Source of the DNA: Bolinopsis microptera | Taxonomy: Eukaryota; Ctenophora; Tentaculata; Lobata; Bolinopsidae | Assembly: GCF_026151205.1 (NCBI RefSeq) | Contig: NC_087083.1 | Location: 14,384,944 to 14,444,943, forward strand | Direction of reading: 5' to 3' | DNA length: 60,000 bases | Part shown: positions 45,801 to 56,489 of the stretch, piece after piece | How positions within the stretch are numbered: position 1 is the stretch's first letter | Layout: the number at the start of each line of letters is the position of its first letter | Made by a program: the position numbers and the translations under genes | The notes under the pieces: model-generated | What the model was told of the DNA's origin: nothing | The model's input: only the letters and a program-made list of their open reading frames with translations | Database searches by the model: none

Positions 45801-48800
45801 CCTACAAGTAACAGAGATAGTATCTACCTACAAGTAACAGAGACATTATCTACCTACAAGTAACAGAGATATTATCTACCTACAAGTAACAGAGATAGTA
45901 TCTACCTACAAGTAACAGAGATAGTATCTACCTACAAGTAACAGAGATAGTATCTACCTACAAGTAACAGAGATAGTATCTACCTACAAGTAACAGAGAT
46001 AGTATCTACCTACAAGTAACAGAGATATTATCTACCTACAAGTAACAGAGATAGTATCTACCTACAAGTAACAGAGATAGTATCTACCTACAAGTAACAG
46101 AGATATTATCTACCTACAAGTAACAGAGATATTATCTACCTACAAGTAACAGAGATAGTATCTACCTACAAGTAACAGAGATAGTATCTACCTACAAGTA
46201 ACAGAGATAGTATCTACCTACAAGTAACAGAGATAGTATCTACCTACAAGTAACAGAGATAGTATCTACCTACAAGTAACAGAGATAGTATCTACCTACA
46301 AGTAACAGAGATATTATCTACCTACAAGTAACAGAGATAGTATCTACCTACAAGTAACAGAGATATTATCTACCTACAAGTAACAGAGATATTATCTACC
46401 TACAAGTAACAGAGATAGTATCTACCTACAAGTAACAGAGATAGTATCTACCTACAAGTAACAGAGATAATATCTACCTACAAGTAACAGAGATATTATC
46501 TACCTACAAGTAACAGAGATAGTATCTACCTACAAGTAACAGAGATATTATCTACCTACAAGTAACAGAGATAGTATCTACCTACAAGTAACAGAGATAA
46601 TATCTACCTACAAGTAACAGAGATAGTATCTACCTACAAGTAACAGAGATAGTATCTACCTACAAGTAACAGAGATATTATCTACCTACAAGTAACAGAG
46701 ATAGTATCTACCTACAAGTAACAGAGATACTATCTACCTACAAGTAACAGAGACAGTATCTACCTACAAGTAACAGAGATAGTATCTACCTACAAGTAAC
46801 AGAGATATTATCTACCTACAAGTAACAGAGATATTATCTACCTACAAGTAACAGAGATAGTATCTACCTACAAGTAACAGAGATATTATCTACCTACAAG
46901 TAACAGAGATAGTATCTACCTACAAGTAACAGAGATAATATCTACCTACAAGTAACAGAGACAGTATCTACCTACAAGTAACAGAGATAGTATCTACCTA
47001 CAAGTAACAGAGATATTATCTACCTACAAGTAACAGAGATATTATCTACCTACAAGTAACAGAGATAGTATCTACCTACAAGTAACAGAGATAGTATCTA
47101 CCTACAAGTAACAGAGATATTATCTACCTACAAGTAACAGAGATAGTATCTACCTACAAGTAACAGAGATACTATCTACCTACAAGTAACAGAGACAGTA
47201 TCTACCTACAAGTAACAGAGATAGTATCTACCTACAAGTAACAGAGATATTATCTACCTACAAGTAACAGAGATATTATCTACCTACAAGTAACAGAGAT
47301 ATTATCTACCTACAAGTAACAGAGATAGTATCTACCTACAAGTAACAGAGATAGTATCTACCTACAAGTAACAGAGATAGTATCTACCTACAAGTAACAG
47401 AGATAGTATCTACCTACAAGTAACAGAGATAGTATCTACCTACAAGTAACAGAGATAGTATCTACCTACAAGTAACAGAGATAGTATCTACCTACAAGTA
47501 ACAGAGATAGTATCTACCTACAAGTAACAGAGATAGTATCTACCTACAAGTAACAGAGATAGTATCTACCTACAAGTAACAGAGATAGTATCTACCTACA
47601 AGTAACAGAGATATTATCTACCTACAAGTAACAGAGATACTATCTACCTACAAGTAACAGAGATAGTATCTACCTACAAGTAACAGAGATATTATCTACC
47701 TACAAGTAACAGAGATAGTATCTACCTACAAGTAACAGAGATATTATCTACCTACAAGTAACAGAGATACTATCTACCTACAAGTAACAGAGATAGTATC
47801 TACCTACAAGTAACAGAGATATTATCTACCTACAAGTAACAGAGATAGTATCTACCTACAAGTAACAGAGATAGTATCTACCTACAAGTAACAGAGATAG
47901 TATCTACCTACAAGTAACAGAGATAGTATCTACCTACAAGTAACAGAGATAGTATCTACCTACAAGTAACAGAGATAGTATCTACCTACAAGTAACAGAG
48001 ATAGTATCTACCTACAAGTAACAGAGATAGTATCTACCTACAAGTAACAGAGATACTATCTACCTACAAGTAACAGAGATAGTATCTACCTACAAGTAAC
48101 AGAGATAGTATCTACCTACAAGTAACAGAGATAGTATCTACCTACAAGTAACAGAGATAGTATCTACCTACAAGTAACAGAGATAATATCTACCTACAAG
48201 TAACAGAGATATTATCTACCTACAAGTAACAGAGATAGTATCTACCTACAAGTAACAGAGATAGTATCTACCTACAAGTAACAGAGATAGTATCTACCTA
48301 CAAGTAACAGAGATAGTATCTACCTACAAGTAACAGAGATAGTATCTACCTACAAGTAACAGAGATAGTATCTACCTACAAGTAACAGAGATATTATCTA
48401 CCTACAAGTAACAGAGATAGTATCTACCTACAAGTAACAGAGATATTATCTACCTACAAGTAACAGAGATATTATCTACCTACAAGTAACAGAGATAGTA
48501 TCTACCTACAAGTAACAGAGATAGTATCTACCTACAAATATCAGAGACAGTATATTAAAAGAGGATTTTATCGAAAGCCCTCCGGGCTCCGTCTTCTTCT
48601 GCTATGAACTAGTATTTATATTATCATACTTATAACACCATATATTATGGTAATACACTCCATAATACTCCAATTCGGAGCATATTTGAATTGTTTACAC
48701 AATAGAGAAACGAGATAACAATTTGATAATTCTATCCTCGAATCAACAGTTTCATTGCATTATAAAATATCCTAGTTGACAGGAATTAAAACCACTTCTA

Positions 48801-50079
48801 ACGTGACGTGTCTGGTCACGTGACGTGTCTGGTCACGTGACGTGTCTGGTCACGTGACGTGTTTGGTCACGTGACGTGTCTGGTCACGTGATACTCACAT
48901 CATAACAGTTCTGTACAATAACAGACTTGACATTTGTAACTTCCACTTCACGCGTCTTCTCATTTACAAGCTTTATCACTATCTTCTGGTCGGTGCTGAA
49001 ATAGAGTTAGTAGACACATTAAACAACTGCTAGTTGACATAAAACCGATGATTAATTTAAACAAGTTAAATTCATGATTAAGTTTACCAAATACAACCAT
49101 CAGCTTAAAATGCTTTGCAATGTTGTGTTATGTTTACATTAGAATACCTGCAAATAAGATCGTGCAGGTTCTCGTTGTAGATCTCCAGAAAGGAAGCTGT
49201 AAACACATAGTCCCAGCCCTGGTCCGCCATCTCATCCCCAGTCTGGGTAATTATATAATTATTAGTGTTGAAGTGAGCAATAATATAATTATTACTGTTA
49301 AAGTGAGCAATAATATAATTATTACTGTTAAAGTGAGCAATAATATAATTATTACTGTTAAAGTGAGCAATAATATAATTATTACTGTTAAAGTGAGTAA
49401 TAATATAATTATTACTGTTAAAGTGAGCAATAATATAATTATTACTGTTAAAGTGAGTAATAATATAATTATTACTGTTAAAGTGAGCAATAATATAATT
49501 ATTACTGTTATAGTGAGCAATAATATAATTATTAGTGTTAAAGTGAGCAATAATATAATTATTACTGTTAAAGTGAGTAATAATATAATTATTACTGTTA
49601 AAGTGAGCAATAATATAATTATTACTGTTAAAGTGAGTAATAATATAATTATTACTGTTAAAGTGAGCAATAATATAATTATTACTGTTATAGTGAGCAA
49701 TAATATAATTATTAGTGTTAAAGTGAGCAATAATATAATTATTACTGTTAAAGTGAGCAATAATATAATTATTACTGTTAAAGTGACACACTTCTCTTAT
49801 CTCTATTCATTATTATACAAGTGGTATTAATAACAAAATAATATCAACCATACTTAACTTTTCAAGATTTATAAAATTTAGATAATATGATTCATGATAC
49901 AAATCATTTAAAAGTATAAAGGTAGTGATGATAAGTAATATAAAGGTAGTGTAAAGTATAAAGGTAGTGATGATAACTGATAAGTACCTTGAAGACCTGC
50001 TCCATAGCTCGCGGGATAATGCCCCTGTACTCGCTGGACGGGTCAATAGGACCCTGCATAGTGTGGGTCTTTCCACTTC
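42863..50079 (-). CDS. KIFC1: KIFC1 exons K5-K11: nucleotide pocket, microtubule-binding core and C-terminus
   Basis: K5 completes the P-loop (SGKTHTMQG) and [14 protein letters not shown]6 has [21 protein letters not shown]7 is [12 protein letters not shown]8 is [20 protein letters not shown] with switch I. K9 has switch II and [19 protein letters not shown]10 has [20 protein letters not shown] and [12 protein letters not shown]11 is 13 codons plus stop. All kinesin signature residues are present. Donor of K9 and acceptor of K8 are each expanded into long arrays in their introns. Confidence 0.94.
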
Positions 50080-53000
50080 CTGAGTAGTGGTTTCAGTGTG
50101 AGGCTTATCTAACTTACATAATTTATCTAACTTACATAATTTATCTAACTTACATAATTTATCTAACTTACATAATTTATCTAACTTACATAATTTATCT
50201 AACTTACATAATTTATCTAACTTACATAATTTATCTAACTTACATAATTTATCTAACTTACATAATTTATCTAACTTACATAATTTATCTAACTTACATA
50301 ATTTATCTAACTTACATAATTTATTTAACTTACATAATTTCAGTGAGATTAAATGACGAATAATTCGGCAAAACGTGGAATTGTTAGTAACAATTATAAA
50401 GATATCAGGAACTAATAGTACCTAATTAGGAACTAATTAGTGACTACTTAATCAAATACAACTCAATTTATAACTGAGAACAAGGCAGGTGACCAGTTAC
50501 CTGTTTGCCCGTAAGCGAATATACACACGTTGAACCCGTCAAGTGCAGATTGTACCAGCCCAGAGACCTCAGCGAAGGTATCTTCTTGGGTGTGGCGAGG
50601 TCTGAGGCAAATATTTAGTTTGGCGGTTTAATTCAAAGTTCGACAACCTGCCAAATATGGAGCGAGAATTAAAACGTTAATAAAGTTAAATATATACACG
50701 TGCTGTCATGCTAGGATATCAGTCGGAAGGCGAGGGGAGATGGCTATTTAATATTTGTATTATATAACGTGTCTTATATTTAATATTTGTATTATATAAC
50801 GTGTCTTATATTTAACATTTGTATTATATAACGTGTCTTATATTTGTTAGAGCTTTCGCTGACGTTGAGGTGGAAAAACAAGCCAATATCGAATTTTGTA
50901 GCCACAATCGCCCCGGAATAAAGCAGTAAAGGATCACAAGATAGTTAAGTTTTTAACGGCCAGGTAGCGTAGTTGGTTAATCATCGGATTTGTAATCGTG
51001 AGATTGCGAGTTCGAAACCCACTGCCTGCCTAGTCGTGGGGTGAGTGTCGTCGACATTCAGCTAAAGATCCTGAGTGGTCTATGCAGCCCCCCGGTCTAC
51101 TCAGCCGAATATTCGAGAAATCGTGTGTGAGGGTTAAATGACTAAATGAGAAGCTGTCCATTGCAGCGAAGTCTCGGGCGAAGAAAGTATGGTACACACT
51201 ACCTTAACCGTCACTGGCCTAATTAAATCCTTCGGCTTCCTGTAATTGGCTAGTTACACTTGTGTAACAATGTGGCTGTTGGAATACTCCGAAGTAAAAT
51301 AAGTGTGAGATACAAAAAAAGTGTCATCAAACAAATGATACGACGTATTCCAGGGTGATCTGCTGAAGACTCAACTAGTTTCGGCCTTTGAGGGCCATCC
51401 ACAGGAGTGTCACCTCAAATTATTTGTTATATAGTAGTGTTGAAAGTTTTAATACTTTCAACACTACTATATAACAAATAATTTGAGGTGACACTCCTGT
51501 GGGTGTCTTATATTTAATATTTGTATAATATAACGTGTCTTATATTTGATATTTGTATTATATAACGTGTCTTATATTTAATATTTGTATTATATAACGT
51601 GTCTTATATTTAATATTTGTATTATATAACGTGTCTTATATTTAATATGTGTATTATATAACGTGTCTTATAATTAATATTTGTATTATATAACGTGTCT
51701 TATATTTAATATTTGTAGTATATAACGTGTCTTATATTTAATATTTGCATAAATTAAACAACAACTAACCCAAACACGTGATCAAAGTTGAAGCTGTTGT
51801 TGAGTGTTTCTCCTTTTCTTCCCAACTTCTCAGCTTGCAAAGAAGACACAGTTATGTTGGTATTATCTTTACTGAACTCTATCTGGGGCACCTCGTGGGT
51901 CGGCTCTGTAAAGAAGACACAGTTATGTTGGTATTATCTTTACTAAACTCTATCTGCGGCACCTCGTGGGTCGGCTCTGTAAAGAAGACACAGTTATGTT
52001 GGTATTATCTTTACTAAACTCTATCTGGGGCACCTCGTGGGTCGGCTCTGAGAAAGAAGACACAGTTATGTTGGTATTATCTTTACTAAACTCTATCTGC
52101 GGCACCTCGTGGGTAGGCTCTGTAAAGAAGACACAGTTATGTTGGTATTATCTTTACTAAACTCTATCTGGGGCACCTCGTGGGTAGGCTCTGTAAAGAA
52201 GACACAGTTATGTTGGTATTATCTTTACTAAACTCTATCTGGGGCACCTCGTGGGTCGGCTCTGTAAAGAAGACACAGTTATGTTGGTATTATCTTTACT
52301 AAACTCTATCTGCGGCACCTCGTGGGTCGGCTCTGTAAAGAAGACACAGTTATGTTGGTATTATCTTTACTAAACTCTATCTGGGGCACCTCGTGGGTAG
52401 GCTCTGTAAAGAAGACACAGTTATGTTGGTATTATCTTTACTAAACTCTATCTGCGGCACCTCGTGGGTCGGCTCTGTAAAGAAGACACAGTTATGTTGG
52501 TATTATCTTTACTAAACTCTATCTGGGGCACCTCGTGGGTCGGCTCTGTAAAGAAGACACAGTTATGTTGGTATTATCTTTACTAAACTCTATCTGCGGC
52601 ACCTCGTGGGTCGGCTCTGTAAAGAAGACACAGTTATGTTGGTATTATCTTTACTAAACTCTATCTGGGGCACCTCGTGGGTAGGCTCTGTAAAGAAAAC
52701 ACAGTTATGTTGGTATTATCTTTACTAAACTCTATCTGGGGCACCTCGTGGGTCGGCTCTGTAAAGAAGACACAGTTATGTTGGTATTATCTTTACTAAA
52801 CTCTATCTGCGGCACCTCGTGGGTCGGCTCTGTAAAGAAGACACAGTTATGTTGGTATTATCTTTACTAAACTCTATCTGCGGCACCTCGTGGGTCGGCT
52901 CTGTAAAGAAGACACAGTTATGTTGGTATTATCTTTACTAAACTCTATCTGGGGCACCTCGTGGGTAGGCTCTGTAAAGAAAACACAGTTATGTTGGTAT

Positions 53001-54804
53001 TATCTTTACTAAACTCTATCTGGGGCACCTCGTGGGTCGGCTCTGTAAAGAAGACACAGTTATGTTGGTATTATCTTTACTAAACTCTATCTGGGGCACC
53101 TCGTGTGTCGGCTCTGAGAAAGAAGACACAGTTATGTTGGTATTATCTTTACTGAACTCTATCTGGGGCACCTCGTGGGTCGGCTCTGAGAAAGAAGACA
53201 CAGTTATGTTGGTATTATCTTTACTAAACTCTATCTGGGGCACCTCGTGGGTCGGCTCTGAGAGTAATTGCTAATTAATTGGATGGTAATTGCTAATTAA
53301 TTTGATGGTAATTGCTAATTAATTGGATGGTAATTGCTAATTAATTGGATGGTAATTGCTAATTAATTGGATGGTAATTGCTAATTAATTTTATGGTAAT
53401 TGCTAATTAATTGGATGGTAATTGCTAATTAATTGGATGGTAATTGCTAATTAATTGGATGGTAATTGCTACTTTATTATCATCCTGAGCGGCTCTAGAA
53501 CGCACCTGTACACTAGTAACAACCGCGTTACAAGTTACAACACTTTTATAATGATATATAATTAAAACGTAAGTTTTATTGGCATTTTCATTATTATATA
53601 TTTTAAAGTCACTATTGTGAGGATACATTAGAACTAGACAGATTCGACAGAAGCAACAATTTAATCATAATTCAAATAATGTTATACTCACGGCCAGTCA
53701 TGACTTCGCTGTGAAGGAAAGGGCGAACTCTGCAGTATACACGGATATTACCCTTCAGCTCCTAGAATAGTGGTAATGTGAGGGGGGGGGGGGGATGTGA
53801 AGGGGGGGGGGGGGGGGGGGGGGGGGGATGTGAAGCTACAACATTTCAGGTTCCTCTAACACAGAATTTCCGTTTCATATCTTTAGCAATTGCATATTTT
53901 ATATCTCAATTGTGAGGGTAGTAGATCCAGTGATCGAAATTTAATCGAAATGTTAATACCTGAATAGTGTTATGAATTAGTGAGGTGACATGTTTATTGT
54001 TTATGGTACATGTTAATACCTGAATAGTGTTATGAATTAGTGAGGTGACATGTTTATTGTTTATGGTACATGTTAATACCTGAATAGTGTTATGAATTAG
54101 TGAGGTGACATGTTTATTGTTTATGGTACATATTAATACCTGAATAGTGTTATGAATTAGTGAGGTGACATGTTTATTGTTTATGGTACATGTTAATACC
54201 TGAATAGTGTTATGTATTAGTGAGGTCATATGTTTATTGTTTATGGTACATGTTAATACCTGAATAGTGTTATGAATTAGTGAGGTGACATGTTTATTGT
54301 TTATGGTACATGTTAATACCTGAATAGTGTTATGTATTAGTGAGGTCATATGTTTATTGTTTATGGTACATGTTAATACCTGAATAGTGTTATGAATTAG
54401 TGAGGTGACATGTTTATTGTTTATGGTACATGTTAATACCTGAATAGTGTTATGAATTAGTGAGGTGACATGTTTATTGTTTATGGTACATGTTAATACC
54501 TGAATAGTGTTATGAATTAGTGAGGTGACATGTTTATTGTTTATGGTACATGTTAATACCTGAATAGTGTTATGAATTAGTGAGGTCACATGTTTATTGT
54601 TTATGGTACATGTTAATACCTGAATAGTGTTATGAATTAGTGAGGTGACATGTTTATTGTTTATGGTACATGTTAATACCTGAATAGTGTTATGAAGTTT
54701 CCTCCTGAGTAGTTCCCCTGCTTGTAATCTCTCAGTGCACACTGTTAGTTTCTGTTCTAGTTCGCTGATCTGACTTTCTCTATCTGACAGCACTCTGTTT
54801 ATAT
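42863..54804 (-). CDS. KIFC1: Kinesin-14 (KIFC1/Ncd-type) neck and C-terminal motor, 11 exons, 5' end outside
   Basis: Minus-end-directed microtubule motor of the HSET/Ncd class, acting in spindle assembly and pole focusing. Exons in gene order: K1 54680-54804, K2 53692-53761, K3 51770-51905, K4 50501-50601, K5 49988-50079, K6 49148-49242, K7 48899-48995, K8 45522-45645, K9 45148-45273, K10 43151-43329, K11 42863-42904. All junctions GT-AG with matching phases, 394 residues plus stop. Neck [24 protein letters not shown]-loop [13 protein letters not shown], switch [12 protein letters not shown], switch [13 protein letters not shown], then [20 protein letters not shown] and stop, which closely follows the KIFC1 C-terminus. 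The tail and most of the coiled coil are upstream of 54804 and no exon of them is visible up to 60000. Arrays in six of the ten introns; the coding sequence itself is intact. Confidence 0.95.
43430..45180 (-). repeat. 32/33/36-bp array of the kinesin K9 splice donor, about 53 copies
   Basis: On the minus strand each unit contains acacatcactcagcgaactt g|gtaagt: the last 19 nt of K9 plus a consensus donor. The 36-bp type (ggctataaacacatca...gtaagta) carries 29 nt of exon and looks ancestral; 33- and 32-bp types have shortened linkers. The copy at 45148 is the real junction. Sequence identity between units is nearly perfect. Confidence 0.95.
45486..45512. repeat. Short poly-C tract next to the K8 donor
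   Basis: C run (about 10) at 45500-45509, reading as a G run just inside the intron after gtacgataggttg. Confidence 0.6.
45640..48540 (-). repeat. 26-bp array of the kinesin K8 splice acceptor, about 110 copies
   Basis: Unit acctacaagtaacagagata gtatct at exact 26-bp period. On the minus strand each unit is agatactatctctgttactt gtag, identical to the last bases of intron 7 before K8 (gttacttgtag|gtacac). Each unit carries the acceptor plus gta. Variation is confined to one or two positions (atagt/atatt/atact/acagt). It fills nearly all of the intron. Confidence 0.95.
48803..48890. repeat. 17-bp CACGTG/CGTCAC array, five copies, at the K7 donor
   Basis: Unit cacgtgacgtgtctggt starting a few nt inside intron 7. 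Contains the E-box palindrome in each copy. Between it and the 26-bp array (48545-48800) is unique AT-rich sequence. Confidence 0.85.
49250..49785 (-). repeat. 30-bp array at the K6 acceptor, 18 copies
   Basis: Unit aataatataattattactgt taaagtgagc, exact 30-bp period. On the minus strand each ends cactttaacag, an acceptor-like motif. Begins about 8 nt before the K6 acceptor (aattacccag). Because 30 is divisible by three and the unit lacks stops, ORFs are open on both strands; these are not genes. Confidence 0.95.
50104..50345 (-). repeat. 18-bp array with donor-like gtaagt, 13 copies
   Basis: Unit ttatctaacttacataat; on the minus strand each copy contains atgtaagttag, a strong donor-like sequence, in kinesin intron 4 just upstream of the K5 acceptor. 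Confidence 0.9.
50501..54804 (-). CDS. KIFC1: KIFC1 exons K1-K4: neck coiled coil and N-terminal motor
   Basis: K1 encodes coiled coil ([16 protein letters not shown]) ending in the conserved kinesin-14 neck [13 protein letters not shown]2 starts the motor ([15 protein letters not shown]). K2 ends in a single base (C), so the K2/K3 codon becomes Gln. K3 gives [19 protein letters not shown] and SFNFDHVF and is the least conserved part, as usual for this region. K4 carries [15 protein letters not shown] and [11 protein letters not shown]. The K1 donor is repeated 12 more times downstream, and the K3 acceptor about 20 times upstream. Confidence 0.93.
50958..51318 (+). mobile_element. tRNA-derived SINE (full-length, head present)
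   Basis: Head 50958-51030 resembles a tRNA-Thr(TGT): box A-like tagcgtagttgg, anticodon arm ggatttgtaatc, box B-like gagttcgaaac. Then a body shared with 24625-24890 (cgagaaatcgtgtgtgaggg, gcgaagaaagtatgg, accttaaccgtcactggcct) and an A-rich tail. The tRNA part lacks a paired acceptor stem, so it is not a working tRNA. Confidence 0.8.
51399..51502. repeat. Perfect 48-bp inverted repeat (hairpin) with 8-nt loop
   Basis: Left arm begins ccacaggagtgtcacctcaa and ends gtgttgaaag (51399-51446), loop ttttaata (51447-51454), right arm 51455-51502 is its exact reverse complement. No mismatch over 48 bp. The right arm abuts the resumed 32-bp array directly. Confidence 0.95.
51836..53266 (-). repeat. 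71/72-bp array of the kinesin K3 acceptor plus coding start, about 20 copies
   Basis: On the minus strand each unit has an acceptor (ttctttacag or ttctttctcag) followed by the first 60 or so nt of K3, encoding [20 protein letters not shown]. After tcttct the unit returns to the acceptor instead of continuing to [11 protein letters not shown] as in the true exon at 51770-51905. The 71-bp form shifts frame; the few 72-bp forms (53,016-53,243 side) keep frame. Confidence 0.94.
53270..53470. repeat. 22-bp array (ttaattggatggtaattgct), nine copies
   Basis: Directly adjoins the 71-bp array in kinesin intron 2. Confidence 0.9.
53780..53828. repeat. Poly-G tracts in kinesin intron 1
   Basis: Two G runs separated by atgtgaa, directly upstream of the K2 acceptor; the true run length may be unreliable in assembly. 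Confidence 0.7.
53943..54690 (-). repeat. 60-bp array of the kinesin K1 (neck) donor, 12-13 copies, in frame
   Basis: On the minus strand each unit is the last 15 nt of K1 (cataacactattcag, encoding HNTIQ), the donor gtattaac and 37 nt more of intron. Period is exactly 60 and no unit has a stop in the exon frame, so K1 reads open through the whole array ([15 protein letters not shown] between HNTIQ copies) down to 53906. Confidence 0.95.
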
Positions 54805-55085
54805 CTGTAACATTACATTGTTCAAAACATTGTTCAAAACATTGTTCAAAACATTGTTCAAAACATTTTCATAACATTGTTCAAAACATGTTCATAAAAT
54901 TGTTCAAAACATGTTCATAACATTGTTCAAAACATGTTCATAACATTGTTCAAAACATGTTCATAACATTGCTTCTTATACGTCATATTATGTTCAAAAT
55001 ATTTTCATAACATTGCTTCTTATACGTCATATTATGTTCAAAACATGTTCATAACATTGTTTCTTATATATCTTCATAACATTGT
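54805..55085. repeat. Irregular short repeats of attgttcaaaacatgttcat
   Basis: 14- and 23-bp degenerate units upstream of kinesin K1, ending with three longer copies containing cttcttatacgtcatattat. No exon signals. Confidence 0.8.
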
Positions 55086-55221
55086 TAAATTCAACTGTTG
55101 ATAATGACGTTAATAACAAAAAACTTGCAGAATGCAGGTGAAATAAATTTTAAATGTCAACATGTTTTTTAAAAGTAACATTTTGAAAGTTTAATGATTA
55201 AAAAGTAGTGTTTTTTTGGGT

Positions 55222-56013
55222 CAAGTTAAAATGAGCCTGCCCAGTACAAATAGAATACCTCTGTCAAGTTAAAATGAGCCTGCCCAGTACAAATAGAATA
55301 CCTCTGTCAAGTTAAAATGAGCCTGCCCAGTACAAATAGAATACCTCTGTGAGCCTGCCCAGTACAAATAGAATACCTCTGTGAGCCTGCCCAGTACAAA
55401 TAGAATACCCCTGTGAGCCTGCCCAGTAAAAATAGAATACCCCTGTGAGCCTGCCCAGTACAAATAGAATACCCCTGTGAGCCTGCCCAGTACAAATATA
55501 ATACCTCTGTGAGCCTGCCCAGTACAAATAGAATACCCCTGTGAGCCTGCCCAGTACAAATAGAATACCTCTGTGAGCCTGCCCAGTACAAATAGAATAC
55601 CTCTGTGAGCCTGCCCAGTACAAATAGAATACCCCTGTGAGCCTGCCCAGTACAAATAGAATACCCCTGTGAGCCTGCCCAGTACAAATAGAATACCCCT
55701 GTGAGCCTGCCCAGTACAAATAGAATACCCCTGTGAGCCTGCCCAGTAAAATAGAATACCCCTGTGAGCCTGCCCAGTACAAATATAATACCTCTGTGAG
55801 CCTGCCCAGTACAAATAGAATACCTCTGTGAGCCTGCCCAGTACAAATAGAATACCCCTTGAGCCTGCCCAGTAAAAATAGAATACCCCTGTGAGCCTGC
55901 CCAGTACAAATAGAATACCCCTGTGAGCCTGCCCAGTACAAATAGAATACCCCTGTGAGCCTGCCCAGTACAAATAGAATACCTCTGTGAGCCTGCCCAG
56001 TACAAATAGAATA

Positions 56014-56015
<2 letters not shown>
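55222..56015. repeat. 32-bp satellite (gagcctgcccagtacaaata), about 23 copies, left block
   Basis: Unit gagcctgcccagtacaaata gaatacctctgt at 32 bp; the first copies carry an extra caagttaaaat (about 45 bp). Continues in the same orientation at 59778-60000, beyond the inserted block. Confidence 0.95.
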
Positions 56016-56056
<41 letters not shown>

Positions 56057-56489
56057 TCATGTTATTTTTTGTCCGTTTTTGTCCGTTTTTGTCCGTTAAT
56101 TTTTGTCCGTTTTGAAAATATAGCTGCCAAACGGACAAAAACGGACAAAAACGGACAAAAACGGACAAAAATTTTAACTTTTGATTTAAATTTTCTCCAC
56201 AATTTGTAACAGGCTATCTGCAGAAATGGGTAGCCCGGTTAATGACCATGGTCCTTTCTCAAACTTTTAATCTTCAATTAGGCACAAAGAATACCTAGTC
56301 TACACATTTTTTAATAACATAAAAAGGGATGAAAAGTTTTATTACTGGAGAGTAAAACTTTGTTAAACACAAAGATTCTTGAGCACATTTTGAGTCAGAC
56401 TCAAATGCGCTTAAAAACATTTTAGTATATAACAATAAATTATGTTAACAATAACACCAACAATAATTATAAATTGAACAAATTATTGA

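Larger units (their letters stand above)
50745..51755. repeat. 32-bp array interrupted by a retroelement/hairpin insertion
   Basis: Unit gtgtcttatatttaatattt gtattatataac; about 3 copies at 50745-50845 and 8 at 51505-51755. The intervening 650 bp is a later insertion (SINE plus hairpin). Confidence 0.85.

Noticed and set aside
45640-48540. CRISPR array
   Set aside because: Repeats are directly adjacent with no unique spacers; the unit matches the neighbouring splice acceptor of a eukaryotic gene.
49105-49830. Repeat proteins of type [10 protein letters not shown] on both strands
   Set aside because: 30-bp AT-rich array lacking stops by composition; only 49148-49242 within it is genuine (kinesin K6).
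50958-51030. Functional tRNA-Thr gene
   Set aside because: A and B boxes are present but the acceptor and D stems do not pair well, and it continues into a SINE body shared with another locus.
55269-56168. Repetitive proteins with TGQAHRG/YLYWAGS
   Set aside because: Three overlapping frames of a 32-bp satellite are all open; the unit is not a multiple of three and there is no conserved frame.
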